Below are positions 8,082 through 17,488 of a stretch of DNA of 64,000 nucleotides, one piece after another. The notes beneath the pieces are model-generated. The model saw only the letters and a list, made by a program, of their open reading frames with translations. It was not told where the DNA came from and searched no databases. Within the stretch, counting starts at the first letter, position 1; each line of letters begins with the position of its first letter. A program made the position numbers and the translations under genes. The stretch is from Aidingimonas halophila (GTDB taxonomy: Bacteria > Pseudomonadota > Gammaproteobacteria > Pseudomonadales > Halomonadaceae), in the NCBI RefSeq assembly GCF_900106955.1, contig NZ_FNNI01000007.1, positions 1 to 64,000 on the forward strand. The letters are read 5' to 3'.

Positions 8082-9575
8082 ATGAGTGAACCCTATCTGC
8101 GTTTCGACAACATCAGCGTCGAATTTCCCGGCGTACGTGCCCTGGATGGCGTCAGTTTCGGCGCTCACGCAGGGCAGGTCCACGCTCTGATGGGCGAGAA
8201 CGGTGCCGGCAAATCGACGCTGCTCAAGGTGCTCAGTGGAGTCAATCAGGTTACCGAGGGAACGCTATGGATCGATGGTGAACAGCATGTGTTTGCCAAC
8301 GAACGTGAAGCCTTGCGGCACGGTATTGCCATCATCTATCAGGAGTTGACTCTGTCGCCGAACATGACGGTGGCCGAAAACCTGATGCTGGGGCAGTTGC
8401 CCAAGAAACGGGGCCTGGTCGATCGTTCCCTTCTCGATGCCTCGGCGCGTCGAATCTTGAAGGAGTTGGGCGAAGAGAACATTCACCCTCGAACCAAGGT
8501 GCGTGACCTGTCGATCGGTCAACAGCAGATGATCGAGATCGGCCGGGCCTTGTTACGCGATGCGCGAGTGATCGCTTTCGATGAGCCGACCAGCAGTCTT
8601 TCTGTTCAGGAAACCCGGCAGTTGAAGCGGATCATCCAGCGCTTACGTGACGAAGGGCGCGTCGTTCTCTATGTCACTCATCGCATGGAAGAGGTCTTTG
8701 AAATGTGCGATGCCGTGACCGTATTCCGGGATGGCCAACACATTCGCACGCACGAAGGTCTCGGCGCGTTGAATCATGACGCACTGGTCAGCGAGATGGT
8801 CGGGCGTGACATCGAGGACGTATACGGCTTTCGACCGCGTGATCTGGGTGACGTGCTGGTGGATATCAATGCCATCGAGGGCAAGGGAATCAATTCTCCG
8901 GTCAGTTTTGACCTCCGTCGTGGCGAGGTCTTCGGCCTGTTCGGACTGGTGGGTGCAGGGCGCAGTGAATTGATGCGTCTGGTGTGTGGTGTCGAAGCCC
9001 CGAGCGCCGGCGGCGTTCGATTCGGTGGCGAAGCACGCCGGTTCACGCATCCCTCGGAGGCGATCCGGGCGGGCATCGCGATGTGCCCGGAAGACCGCAA
9101 ATCGCAGGGGATCTTTCCCATCGCCAGCGTGACGGACAATCTCAACATCAGTTGTCGTCGTTTCTTCAAGCGGTGGGGAATCTTTCGCAATTCCAAGCGT
9201 GAACTCGCCAACACGGAAGAATACATCCGTCGCTTGAGCATCAAGACACCGGGTCCTCGAACACGAATCAGCACCCTGTCCGGCGGTAACCAGCAGAAGG
9301 TGATTCTGGGGCGCTGGCTCTCCGAAAAGATCGAGCTTTTCGTCATGGATGAGCCCACCCGAGGGATTGATGTCGGTGCGCGACGCGATATCTACACCCT
9401 GCTTTACGACCTGGCGGAGAAGGGCAAGAGCGTGGTGGTGATTTCCAGTGACCTGGCGGAAGTCAGCTCCATCTGCGACCGCATCGGGGTAATGCGGGAT
9501 GGCGACCTGGTCGACATCGTGCCGCGTGATGAGGCGACACCGGAGCGCTTGCTCGGTCTCGCCCTGCCTGCCTGA
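8082..9575 (+). CDS. araG: L-arabinose ABC transporter ATP-binding protein
   Basis: A 497-residue tandem ABC ATPase energising sugar import. The first cassette has Walker A GENGAGKST at residues 38-46, signature LSIGQQQ and Walker B VIAFDEPTSSL. The second has a degenerate Walker A region (GLVGAGRSEL), as is normal for sugar importers of this type, with LSGGNQQK and LFVMDEPTRGID. The length matches E. coli AraG (504). I choose ATG 8082, with GGAG seven bases upstream, rather than a GTG at 8043. It lies between the binding protein and the permease. Confidence 0.93.
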   Translation: MSEPYLRFDNISVEFPGVRALDGVSFGAHAGQVHALMGENGAGKSTLLKVLSGVNQVTEGTLWIDGEQHVFANEREALRHGIAIIYQELTLSPNMTVAENLMLGQLPKKRGLVDRSLLDASARRILKELGEENIHPRTKVRDLSIGQQQMIEIGRALLRDARVIAFDEPTSSLSVQETRQLKRIIQRLRDEGRVVLYVTHRMEEVFEMCDAVTVFRDGQHIRTHEGLGALNHDALVSEMVGRDIEDVYGFRPRDLGDVLVDINAIEGKGINSPVSFDLRRGEVFGLFGLVGAGRSELMRLVCGVEAPSAGGVRFGGEARRFTHPSEAIRAGIAMCPEDRKSQGIFPIASVTDNLNISCRRFFKRWGIFRNSKRELANTEEYIRRLSIKTPGPRTRISTLSGGNQQKVILGRWLSEKIELFVMDEPTRGIDVGARRDIYTLLYDLAEKGKSVVVISSDLAEVSSICDRIGVMRDGDLVDIVPRDEATPERLLGLALPA

Positions 9576-9607
9576 TTTCCTAATGAACGATTGCTAGAGA
9601 GTGGATC

Positions 9608-10624
9608 ATGACGACACAAAAAGTGGCGCAAGAGGAAGAGATCGGGGCCGACGCGCGGCCGGAGGGCCGCCAGGGGTTGGCCAAGCCGCTGCGTACCCTG
9701 CTGGATACATCAGGATTGATCGGCATTTTCGTGATTCTGTTCGTGGCGCTGTCGATCTTCATTCCCGACTTCCTGACCGGCCGCAACATGGTCGGCCTGT
9801 TGTTGTCGGTGACGCTGATCGGCACGATTTCCACCACCATGATGATGGTACTGGCACTTGGCGAAGTGGATCTTTCGGTCGCGTCGATCGTGGCGTTCAC
9901 CGGCGTGGTGGCTGCCGTTGTCACTTCAGCGGTGGGTAGTGTGTTCATTGGTGTCATCGCTGGGGTGGCGGCCGGGGGCGCCGTCGGGGCCTTCAACGGA
10001 TTCGTGATTGCCAAGTTCGGGATCAATTCCCTGATCGCCACACTGGCGGCCATGGAATTCGTCCGTGGATTGGCCTATATCACCTCCAGCGGCGATGCCG
10101 TGATGGTGACTGTGCCCGGCTTCTTTGCACTGGGCAAGGCGTCCTTCCTGGGACTGACGCTACCCGTCTGGGCGATGATCGCATGCTTCGTGATCTTTGG
10201 CGTATTGCTCAACCTGACCGCGTTCGGGCGTAACGTGCTGGCTACCGGTGGTAACAGCGAAGCGGCCGCCCTGGCGGGTGTCAATGTGCGGCGACTGAAA
10301 ATCATCGTATTCGGGCTGCAGGGCGTGGTTGCCGGTGTGACCGGTGTCCTGCTCGCTTCTCGCATGGGCATGGGGGACCCCAACACCTCCATGGGTCTCG
10401 AGCTGGCCGTGATCTCGGCATGTGTCCTGGGGGGAGTGGCCCTTTCCGGCGGTGTCGCGACCATTACCGGCGTGCTGGTCGGGGTCCTGATCATGGGATG
10501 TGTCCAGAACGCGATGGGCCTGCTCAACGTTCCCACTTTTTATCAGTACCTGGTGCGTGGCGCCATACTGCTGCTGGCGGTGATGTTCGATCGCTGGAAG
10601 CAGACGCGACGTCAGCGCGCATGA
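9608..10624 (+). CDS. araH: L-arabinose ABC transporter permease
   Basis: A 338-residue inner-membrane permease of the ribose/arabinose type, with about eight to ten membrane helices and a cytosolic N-terminal tail of roughly 40 residues. Typical features are the MMMVLALGEVDLSVASIVAF segment, the GFVIAKFGINSLIATLA loop and the GGVALSGGVATITGVLVGVLIMG coupling region that contacts the ATPase. It is 32 bases behind araG and 25 bases before the arabinonate dehydratase, so uptake and catabolism are co-transcribed. Confidence 0.92.
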   Translation: MTTQKVAQEEEIGADARPEGRQGLAKPLRTLLDTSGLIGIFVILFVALSIFIPDFLTGRNMVGLLLSVTLIGTISTTMMMVLALGEVDLSVASIVAFTGVVAAVVTSAVGSVFIGVIAGVAAGGAVGAFNGFVIAKFGINSLIATLAAMEFVRGLAYITSSGDAVMVTVPGFFALGKASFLGLTLPVWAMIACFVIFGVLLNLTAFGRNVLATGGNSEAAALAGVNVRRLKIIVFGLQGVVAGVTGVLLASRMGMGDPNTSMGLELAVISACVLGGVALSGGVATITGVLVGVLIMGCVQNAMGLLNVPTFYQYLVRGAILLLAVMFDRWKQTRRQRA

Positions 10625-10649
10625 ACCTTTGCTTCAGGAGAGTATTTGT

Positions 10650-12395
10650 ATGACCGATCGCAAGCGTCCCTTGCGCAGTGCCCAGTGGTTCGGCAACGCT
10701 GACAAGAACGGGTTCATGTACCGGAGCTGGATGAAGAACCAGGGCATTCCGGACCATGAATTCCAGGGAAAACCGATCATCGGCATCTGCAACACCTGGT
10801 CGGAGTTGACCCCGTGCAATGCCCACTTCCGCAAGCTTGCCGAGCACGTCAAGAAGGGAGTGCTGGAAGCGGGCGGTTATCCGGTCGAATTTCCCGTGTT
10901 CTCGAACGGTGAGTCTCTATTGCGGCCGACCGCAATGTTTACCCGCAACCTGGCTAGCATGGACGTTGAGGAATCGATCCGGGGCAATCCGGTCGATGCC
11001 GTCGTGTTGCTGGTCGGTTGCGACAAGACCACGCCGGCACTGCTGATGGGGGCGGCGAGTTGCGATATTCCCACCATCGTGGTTACGGGCGGACCAATGC
11101 TCAATGGCAAGCACCAGGGCAAGGATATCGGTTCCGGCACCGTGGTCTGGCAGCTCTCCGAAGACGTCAAGGCAGGCAAGATTTCGATGCACGATTTCAT
11201 GGCGGCCGAAGCCGGCATGTCACGCTCGGCGGGAACCTGCAATACGATGGGGACGGCATCCACCATGGCGTGCATGGCGGAATCTCTGGGTGTCTCGTTG
11301 CCACACAATGCTGCGATTCCGGCGGTGGACTCACGGCGTTACGTCATGGCACACCTGTCCGGCAACCGTATCGTCGAGATGGTCGATGAGGATCTGCATC
11401 TTTCCAAGGTTCTGACGCGCAAGTCATTCGAGAACGCCATTCGCACCAACGCCGCTATTGGTGGCTCGACCAATGCCGTCGTGCACTTGAAGGCGATCGC
11501 CGGTCGTATCGGGGTCGATCTGGCGCTCGACGACTGGACACGTATCGGACGGGGCACGCCGACCATCGTCGATCTGCAACCCTCCGGTCGCTTCCTGATG
11601 GAAGAGTTCTACTATGCCGGTGGACTCCCTGCCGTGCTGCGTCGCCTGGGCGAGGCCGACCGGTTGCCGCACAAGGACGCGATGACCGTCAATGGCAAGT
11701 CGTTGTGGGAGAACGTCAAGGAGGCACCGCTCTATAATGACGACGTGATCCGTCCGCTCGATAACCCGCTACGCGACGATGGAGGGATGTGCGTGATGCG
11801 TGGCAATCTCGCACCCAATGGGGCCGTCCTCAAGCCGTCCGCCGCGACCCCCGAACTGATGACGCACCGAGGTCGTGCCGTGGTTTTCGAGAACTTCGAT
11901 GACTACAAGGCGCGCATCAACGATCCCGATCTCGACGTCACTGCCGACGACATCCTGGTGATGAAGAATTGCGGGCCGCGTGGTTATCATGGCATGGCGG
12001 AAGTCGGCAACATGGGTCTCCCCGCCAAGCTGCTGGAACAGGGCGTTACCGACATGGTGCGCATCTCCGACGCTCGCATGAGCGGTACGGCCTACGGCAC
12101 CGTCGTGCTGCATGTGGCGCCTGAATCGGCGGCGGGTGGTCCACTGGCGGCCGTTCAGGACGGTGACTGGATCGATCTCGATTGCGACGCCGGGCGTCTT
12201 CACCTGGATGTCAGTGATGAAGAACTCCAGCGTCGTCTGGCCGAGCGTGATCCGACGGCGGAATCACAACGCATTGCCAGTGACGGCGGTTATCGTCAGC
12301 TCTATATCGAGCACGTATTGCAGGCCGATGAGGGGTGCGATTTCGACTTCCTGGTCGGCAAGCGGGGGGCGGAAGTCCCGCGGCACTCGCACTGA
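10650..12395 (+). CDS. araC: L-arabinonate dehydratase (IlvD/EDD family)
   Basis: This 581-residue Fe-S dehydratase converts L-arabinonate to L-2-keto-3-deoxy-arabonate. It has the three cluster cysteines of the IlvD/EDD family in their usual contexts: the SELTPCNAH, VGCDKTTP and [12 protein letters not shown] motifs. The N-terminal LRSAQWFGNADKNGFMYRSWMKNQGIPDHEF closely resembles the characterised Rhizobium leguminosarum arabinonate dehydratase subgroup. Start ATG 10650 follows CAGGAGAG; an in-frame upstream codon at 10629 lacks one. It is the last gene of the araFGH operon. The symbol follows the Azospirillum naming of the dehydratase and is unrelated to the E. coli regulator AraC. Related substrates such as D-fuconate are possible. 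Confidence 0.88.
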   Translation: MTDRKRPLRSAQWFGNADKNGFMYRSWMKNQGIPDHEFQGKPIIGICNTWSELTPCNAHFRKLAEHVKKGVLEAGGYPVEFPVFSNGESLLRPTAMFTRNLASMDVEESIRGNPVDAVVLLVGCDKTTPALLMGAASCDIPTIVVTGGPMLNGKHQGKDIGSGTVVWQLSEDVKAGKISMHDFMAAEAGMSRSAGTCNTMGTASTMACMAESLGVSLPHNAAIPAVDSRRYVMAHLSGNRIVEMVDEDLHLSKVLTRKSFENAIRTNAAIGGSTNAVVHLKAIAGRIGVDLALDDWTRIGRGTPTIVDLQPSGRFLMEEFYYAGGLPAVLRRLGEADRLPHKDAMTVNGKSLWENVKEAPLYNDDVIRPLDNPLRDDGGMCVMRGNLAPNGAVLKPSAATPELMTHRGRAVVFENFDDYKARINDPDLDVTADDILVMKNCGPRGYHGMAEVGNMGLPAKLLEQGVTDMVRISDARMSGTAYGTVVLHVAPESAAGGPLAAVQDGDWIDLDCDAGRLHLDVSDEELQRRLAERDPTAESQRIASDGGYRQLYIEHVLQADEGCDFDFLVGKRGAEVPRHSH

Positions 12396-12622
12396 TCCAC
12401 GAATACCGAGAGGCGTGCTACTGTAGAGGACCACGATAGCGTAAGGTAGGCAGAACACGATGATCACGCTGTACCAGGGGCGTTGTTACTGGAAGCGCCC
12501 CCGGGCTCCTCGGACTGCCTCTCGATGAGCGCCTGAACTATCGTTGTCCCTTGGTACATGACTAATCGGCCGTGACGCCGCGCGGCGTATGCCGCGAATT
12601 TGCGATGAGAGACGAGCACGCC
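12396..12622. other. Intergenic region with paired inverted segments before the xylonate-type dehydratase
   Basis: No gene is recognised. GTACCAGGGG at 12471-12480 is roughly complementary to CCCTTGGTAC at 12548-12557, and a nearer hairpin GGGGCG (12477-12482)/CGCCCC (12496-12501) shares the same bases. The two pairings exclude each other, so this could be a termination or regulatory element between the two dehydratase genes. No clear T-tract follows. Confidence 0.35.
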
Positions 12623-14428
12623 ATGAGCGATTCCAACTATCCTATGACACCCGACAAACTGCGTTCCCGCTGGTGGTTCGACAACCCCGACCACCCCGCG
12701 ACCACGGCATTGTGCATCGAGCGCTACATGAATTACGGCATGACCCTGGAAGAGCTCTCCAGTGGCAAGCCGATCATCGGTATCGCCCAGTCGGGCTCCG
12801 ATCTGACGCCCTGTAATCGCCATCACATCGAACTGGTCAAGCGGGTCAAGGATGGAATTCGTGCGGCGGGAGGCGTGCCGTTCGAGTTCCCGTTGCATCC
12901 CATCCATGAGAATGCGCGCCGACCCACGGCGGCGCTGGACCGCAATCTAGCCTATCTGGGCCTGGTGGAAGTGTTGCACGGCTATCCGCTGGATGGCGTG
13001 GTGTTGACCACGGGATGCGACAAGACCACACCGGCTTGCCTGATGGCGGCGGCCACGGTGAACATCCCGGCCATCGTGCTCTCCGGTGGACCGATGCTCA
13101 ACGGCTGGCGCGGTAGTGAGCGCGTTGGTTCGGGCACCATCATCTGGGAACTGCGCAAGCGACTCGCCGCCGGCGATATCGATTACGAAGAGTTCCTGTC
13201 GCGGGCGACGGATTCGGCGCCGTCCGTCGGTCACTGCAATACCATGGGTACGGCCTCGACGATGAATTCGATGGCGGAAGCGCTGGGTATGAGCCTGCCC
13301 GGCTCGGCCATGATTCCGGGGCCCTACAAGGAGCGCAGCATGATCGCCTACCAGACCGGGGAGCGCAGTGTCGCCATGGTCTGGGAGGATATGCGCCCCT
13401 CCGAGATCCTGACCCGTGAGGCGTTCGAGAATGCCATCGTGGTCTGCTCGGCGTTGGGTGGCTCCTCGAACGCCCCCATTCACATCAACGCCATCGCCCG
13501 CCATGCCGGCGTCGAACTCGACAACGACGATTGGCAGCGGCTCGGCCACGAGATACCGTTGCTGGCCAACGTGATGCCTGCTGGTGCGTATCTCGGTGAA
13601 GAATTCCATCGTGCCGGCGGGGTGCCTGCCGTCATTCATGAGCTCCTGGGTGCCGGGCGTCTTCATGGCGATGTCGTGACGGTCAACGGCCGATCACTGG
13701 CGACCAACGTTCAGGGTCGTGAAACGAGCGATCCCGAGGTGATCCGGCGCTATGACAATCCGTTGGTGGAGCATGCCGGTTTCATCAATCTCAAGGGCAA
13801 TCTGTTCGACTCGGCATTGATGAAGACCAGCGTCATCTCGCGCGAATTCCGTCGGCGCTTTCTGAACGATGCCGATGACCCCAACGCCTTCGAAGGCAAG
13901 GTGGCCGTGTTCGATGGTTCCGAGGACTATCACGCCCGTATCGACGACCCATCGCTCGCCATCGATGAAAGCACCATCCTGGTGATGCGGGGCGCCGGGC
14001 CGGTCGGCCATCCTGGCGGTGCCGAGGTCGTCAACATGCAGCCGCCGGAAGCACTGATACGACAAGGCATCGAGTCGCTGCCGTGTCTGGGGGATGGTCG
14101 CCAGTCGGGGACGTCAGGGTCGCCATCGATCCTCAACGCGTCACCGGAAGCGGCCACCGGGGGTGGCCTGGCGCTACTGGAGACCGGGGATCGCATCCGC
14201 ATCGATCTCGGTCGCGGTGAAGTCCGCGTATTGATCGACGAGGCGGAACTCGAGGCTCGCCGTCAGCGTCTGGCATCCCAAGGGGGGTATGCGTATCCCG
14301 ATCATCAGACGCCCTGGCAGGAGATTCAACGCAGCATGGTCGAGCCGCTCGATCGCGGCATGACACTGGAGCCGGCGACCAAGTATCGGGATGTCGCTCG
14401 TCGCAGTCCGCCGCGCGATAATCACTGA
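12623..14428 (+). CDS. xylD: IlvD/EDD-family sugar-acid dehydratase, D-xylonate dehydratase-like
   Basis: A 601-residue Fe-S dehydratase. It follows Caulobacter XylD almost segment by segment: [101 protein letters not shown] and [13 protein letters not shown]. The three Fe-S cysteines are present. The predicted reaction is D-xylonate to 2-keto-3-deoxy-D-xylonate. I choose ATG 12623 because its N-terminus aligns with XylD; in-frame starts at 12572 and 12605 would add sequence not found in the family. It is a divergent paralogue of the arabinonate dehydratase upstream; both products can feed the AraD1/semialdehyde dehydrogenase pair. Substrate preference is inferred. Confidence 0.82.
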   Translation: MSDSNYPMTPDKLRSRWWFDNPDHPATTALCIERYMNYGMTLEELSSGKPIIGIAQSGSDLTPCNRHHIELVKRVKDGIRAAGGVPFEFPLHPIHENARRPTAALDRNLAYLGLVEVLHGYPLDGVVLTTGCDKTTPACLMAAATVNIPAIVLSGGPMLNGWRGSERVGSGTIIWELRKRLAAGDIDYEEFLSRATDSAPSVGHCNTMGTASTMNSMAEALGMSLPGSAMIPGPYKERSMIAYQTGERSVAMVWEDMRPSEILTREAFENAIVVCSALGGSSNAPIHINAIARHAGVELDNDDWQRLGHEIPLLANVMPAGAYLGEEFHRAGGVPAVIHELLGAGRLHGDVVTVNGRSLATNVQGRETSDPEVIRRYDNPLVEHAGFINLKGNLFDSALMKTSVISREFRRRFLNDADDPNAFEGKVAVFDGSEDYHARIDDPSLAIDESTILVMRGAGPVGHPGGAEVVNMQPPEALIRQGIESLPCLGDGRQSGTSGSPSILNASPEAATGGGLALLETGDRIRIDLGRGEVRVLIDEAELEARRQRLASQGGYAYPDHQTPWQEIQRSMVEPLDRGMTLEPATKYRDVARRSPPRDNH

Positions 14429-14429
14429 T

Positions 14430-15350
14430 ATGAGCGGTTTCAATACCTTGTCCCACCGCCAGCAGGGACTTCTGTTGACTGGTGGTGGGGCACTGGTCAT
14501 GTCGCCCGATGCACTGTTGATCAAGGTGGCCGGCCTGCCGGATGCCGAGATTCTGATGTGGCGTGGTTTGCTGTCGGCATTGGGTTTCTTTCTGATCGTG
14601 GTGGCGCGCCATCGTGGCAATACTGTCGCGGCATACCGGCGTTGTGGTTGGGTCGGCATCGGTGTCGCGCTGTTGTTCAGCATGACGACCTGCGGTTTCG
14701 TGCTGGGAAATCAGTACACCAAAGGGGGAAATGTGCTGATGATCCTGGCGGGAGCGCCGTTGATTGCCGCCGGGTTGTCATGGGTGATTCTCAAGGAGCG
14801 ATTGCCACGGCGAACCTGGTTGGCCATAGCGCTGTGCGTCATCGGCATCGTACTGGTAGCGCTCGACGATAGCGGTGTGGGCTCCTGGCAGGGCAATGCC
14901 TTTGCGTTGCTGGCTGCGTCCACGCTGGCGATCAACTTTACCCTGTGTCGCACTCGCCCCGGGATCGACATGAGCCCCATGCTGACCTTTGCCGGTTTGA
15001 TCGTGGCGATCGGTGCCGGCTTCGTCGAATTCTCGTCCGGCGGGCTGTCGTTGCCTCCGATCGATCGCTGGTTGGTCGTGGTAGTACTGTGTCTGGTCAT
15101 CGTGCCACTGGGAGTGACACTGATTCAGCGTGGGCCGCTCTACTTGCCAGCCGCCGAAGTGGGGCTGCTCCTGCTGCTGGAAGTCGTGGTGGGCACGCTG
15201 TGGGTCTGGTGGATCCTGGGTGAGCAGCCGGCGCCATTGTCGTTCGTGGGTGGTGCACTGGTGATTGGTACCCTGCTGGCCAAGGGCTTGTACGAACGTC
15301 GACTGGAGCGTCGTCGGTATCCCGATTTCGACCCTTCGTCGGCCACTTGA
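14430..15350 (+). CDS. DMT-superfamily (EamA) transporter
   Basis: A 306-residue membrane protein with ten predicted helices arranged as two EamA repeats. It begins one base after the xylonate-type dehydratase stop, which indicates co-transcription and perhaps translational coupling. An earlier in-frame ATG at 14391 would overlap the dehydratase. EamA proteins export or import small metabolites. The operon position suggests a sugar acid or pathway intermediate, but the sequence does not define the substrate. It ends 15 bases from the convergent GntR gene. Confidence 0.85.
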   Translation: MSGFNTLSHRQQGLLLTGGGALVMSPDALLIKVAGLPDAEILMWRGLLSALGFFLIVVARHRGNTVAAYRRCGWVGIGVALLFSMTTCGFVLGNQYTKGGNVLMILAGAPLIAAGLSWVILKERLPRRTWLAIALCVIGIVLVALDDSGVGSWQGNAFALLAASTLAINFTLCRTRPGIDMSPMLTFAGLIVAIGAGFVEFSSGGLSLPPIDRWLVVVVLCLVIVPLGVTLIQRGPLYLPAAEVGLLLLLEVVVGTLWVWWILGEQPAPLSFVGGALVIGTLLAKGLYERRLERRRYPDFDPSSAT

Positions 15351-15365
15351 GACTGTCACGGTCAA

Positions 15366-16124
15366 TCAATAAGGGTCCAGGTCCCGCCCCAAGGTACTGC
15401 CGCCGGGCTCCAGTCCTAACGCATCGGCGGTACCGTCGAGTACCGCCTGGGCGGCCAGAAAGGCATCCCGTGGCCGGCGCGCCCGTATGCACTCCATGAC
15501 CTGACGGTGGCGTTCCAGGCTGTCTTCCGGGTCAGTGGCACTGACATTGGACATCGATACCAGCAGGTAGATCGATGGTTTGAGGATGTGGGATAGCTGC
15601 GACCAGACGATATTGTGCGTCGCCTTGTAGATGGCAACGTGGAATGCCACGTCATAGTCATTGTGGAGACGGCGTTCCTCGGCACAACTGGCGTTGTTGA
15701 AGTTCTGCTCCATGCCCTCGAAGGCTTCCTCGATGGCCACCAGGTCGCGTGCCTTGGCGCGCCGGGCGGCCGTCATGGCAACATAGGGCTCGACATCCAG
15801 CCGGAAGGCAAGAATCTCGCGGTGGATGCGGGGATTGGGTGCGGCATAGCGCGTCATCCAGTCGGTGACCATGGGGTCGAGGATATTCCAGGATTCGTAA
15901 TCTCTGACTTTCGAGCCGTGGCCGGAAATACGCTCGATGATGCCGGTATCCACGAGTTGCCGGAGGTCACTCCGTACGGCGGAACGATTGAGGGCGAACT
16001 GCTGGGCGAGATCGACCTCCTTGGGGACGAAATCGCCGGGTTGATAACGTCCGGAGAAGATGGTTTCCGCCAGATACTCGGCGATACTCGGGCGTGGAGA
16101 TGACTTGGATGCGGTTGCCTTCAC
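15366..16124 (-). CDS. GntR-family (FadR/FCD subgroup) regulator of the pentonate TRAP operon
   Basis: A 252-residue regulator: winged helix-turn-helix at about residues 10-75 (EVDLAQQFALNRSAVRSDLRQLVDTGIIERISGHGSKV), then an all-helical FCD ligand domain. The metal/ligand residues of FCD domains are visible as the D-x-x-F-H pattern in DYDVAFHVAIYKATHN and the ERHRQVMECI histidine. These domains usually bind small carboxylates through a metal. The gene is preceded by the same palindrome found before dctP, so it is probably autoregulated and represses the dctPQM-araD1 operon until a sugar acid binds. That link is inferred from the shared sites. Confidence 0.9.
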   Translation of the reverse strand: MKATASKSSPRPSIAEYLAETIFSGRYQPGDFVPKEVDLAQQFALNRSAVRSDLRQLVDTGIIERISGHGSKVRDYESWNILDPMVTDWMTRYAAPNPRIHREILAFRLDVEPYVAMTAARRAKARDLVAIEEAFEGMEQNFNNASCAEERRLHNDYDVAFHVAIYKATHNIVWSQLSHILKPSIYLLVSMSNVSATDPEDSLERHRQVMECIRARRPRDAFLAAQAVLDGTADALGLEPGGSTLGRDLDPY

Positions 16125-16165
16125 GATAGGGGGTCAGTCCGGATAAATGTCGTTTCAACGTGCCA

Positions 16166-16195
16166 TATGTTGAACATACAGGCAATATGTTGTGA
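16166..16195. promoter_or_regulatory. GntR autoregulatory operator (full site plus half-site)
   Basis: TATGTTGAACATA at 16166-16178 is identical to the site at 4253-4265. A second TATGTTG half-site starts at 16186, so the two site centres are again 20 bp apart (16172 and 16192). It is about 40 bases upstream of the GntR start, between that gene and the end of the deacetylase gene. The matching architecture in front of dctP makes chance unlikely. Confidence 0.75.
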
Positions 16196-16196
16196 G

Positions 16197-17357
16197 TCAC
16201 TCAGTCTCTGACAAGACCTCTCCCAGGCGTACCATGAAACGCTCACCGGCTTCCAGCTGTTCATGGTCGATGTATTCGTCGGGTTGGTGTGCCTGGGCAA
16301 TGCTGCCGGGACCGCAGATGATCGTCGACAATCCGGCCCCCTGGTATTGGCCGGCTTCGGTGGCGTAGGCCACCGCTTCGTTACGACGCGAATCCAGCAA
16401 TTGATGGCATAGCGTCAGGGCAGTCTGGTTGTCGCGGTCGGCCAGGGCGGGCACGGTATCGGTCAAGCACTTGGTCTCGATGCGTATCTCCGGGGCTCGT
16501 TGGCGCAGGCCGGCCTGCAGTTCATCGGCGTAGGCCGTCAACCGCTCGAGCAGTTCCTCGGCCTTATCGTCGGGAAGATGGCGAATCTCCCAGTCGAAGT
16601 GGCATTCCCGCGCCATGATGTTGATGGCGGTTCCCCCTTGAATCTTGCCGACATGCAAGCTGGAGTGCGCGACATTGAAAGCTTCATCGACACGACCTTC
16701 CGTGCGCAGTTCGCTCATGATGTCCTCGATCTTCGTCACCAAACGCGCTGCGACGTGAATGGCGGAGACACCCTGATAGATCTGACTGGAATGCGCTTCA
16801 CGGCCCGTGACGGTGGTGCGCAGGTTGGTCACGCCTTTTTGCGCGACGACCGGTGCCATGGAGGTCGGTTCGCCGACGATGACGGCGGCGGGGCGAGGCT
16901 GGTCTTCCATCAGCCGTTCGATCAAGCGTGGGGCCCCCAGACAACCGACTTCTTCGTCATAGGAGAGTGCCAGGTAGATGGGACGATCGAGTTCCTGTTG
17001 TGTCCACGCGGGCACTTGTGCCAGTGCACAGGCAATAAAGCCTTTCATGTCGCAACTGCCGCGACCGTAAAGGCGACCATCGCCCTTGTCGGTGAGCGTG
17101 AATGGATCACTGCTCCAGGGCTGACCGTCGACCGGAACGACGTCGGTATGCCCCGACAGTACGACGCCGTCTTCGTGCTTGGGACCGATGCGTGCCAGCA
17201 GGTTGGCCTTGCTGCCATCGTCGCTGTCGATGCGTTGATGAGGCACGCCGTAACTATCGAGGAAGCGCTCGATGAACTGGATCAACGCCAGATTGGAGTC
17301 GCGGGATACCGTGGCGAAACCGACCAGCGATTCGAGCATTTGTTTGGCGGTCGTCAT
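16197..17357 (-). CDS. argE: Acetylornithine deacetylase (ArgE-type M20 metallopeptidase)
   Basis: A 386-residue M20-family hydrolase; E. coli ArgE has 383. The dinuclear zinc ligands and catalytic residues are seen in order: SGHTDVVPVDG (His, Asp), GRGSCDMKGFIA (Asp), YDEEVGCLGA (Glu-Glu), VGEPTS and the late GSIAQAHQPDEYI (His). It would remove the acetyl group from N-acetylornithine in arginine synthesis; other M20 deacylases have similar motifs, so the substrate is likely rather than certain. ATG 17357 is chosen for its GGAGG six bases upstream. It is divergent from the FadR-type regulator at 17489. Confidence 0.82.
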   Translation of the reverse strand: MTTAKQMLESLVGFATVSRDSNLALIQFIERFLDSYGVPHQRIDSDDGSKANLLARIGPKHEDGVVLSGHTDVVPVDGQPWSSDPFTLTDKGDGRLYGRGSCDMKGFIACALAQVPAWTQQELDRPIYLALSYDEEVGCLGAPRLIERLMEDQPRPAAVIVGEPTSMAPVVAQKGVTNLRTTVTGREAHSSQIYQGVSAIHVAARLVTKIEDIMSELRTEGRVDEAFNVAHSSLHVGKIQGGTAINIMARECHFDWEIRHLPDDKAEELLERLTAYADELQAGLRQRAPEIRIETKCLTDTVPALADRDNQTALTLCHQLLDSRRNEAVAYATEAGQYQGAGLSTIICGPGSIAQAHQPDEYIDHEQLEAGERFMVRLGEVLSETE

Positions 17358-17488
17358 GGGATGCCTCCAGCAGCGTTGCACATGCGCTTATCATGACAGC
17401 ATTTGGCCATGATGTTGATACGATTAGCGAATCATCGCAATCCACGCTAGCGTAGGGCATAGGCTGTCGACACAGGAGAGGGGGCTTG

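Noticed and set aside
7062-8183. Minus-strand open frame of 373 codons
   Set aside because: It is antisense to araF and the start of araG, and lacks any known motif.
15615-16103. Plus-strand open frame of 162 codons
   Set aside because: It is antisense to the GntR regulator gene, whose HTH and FCD motifs are clear.
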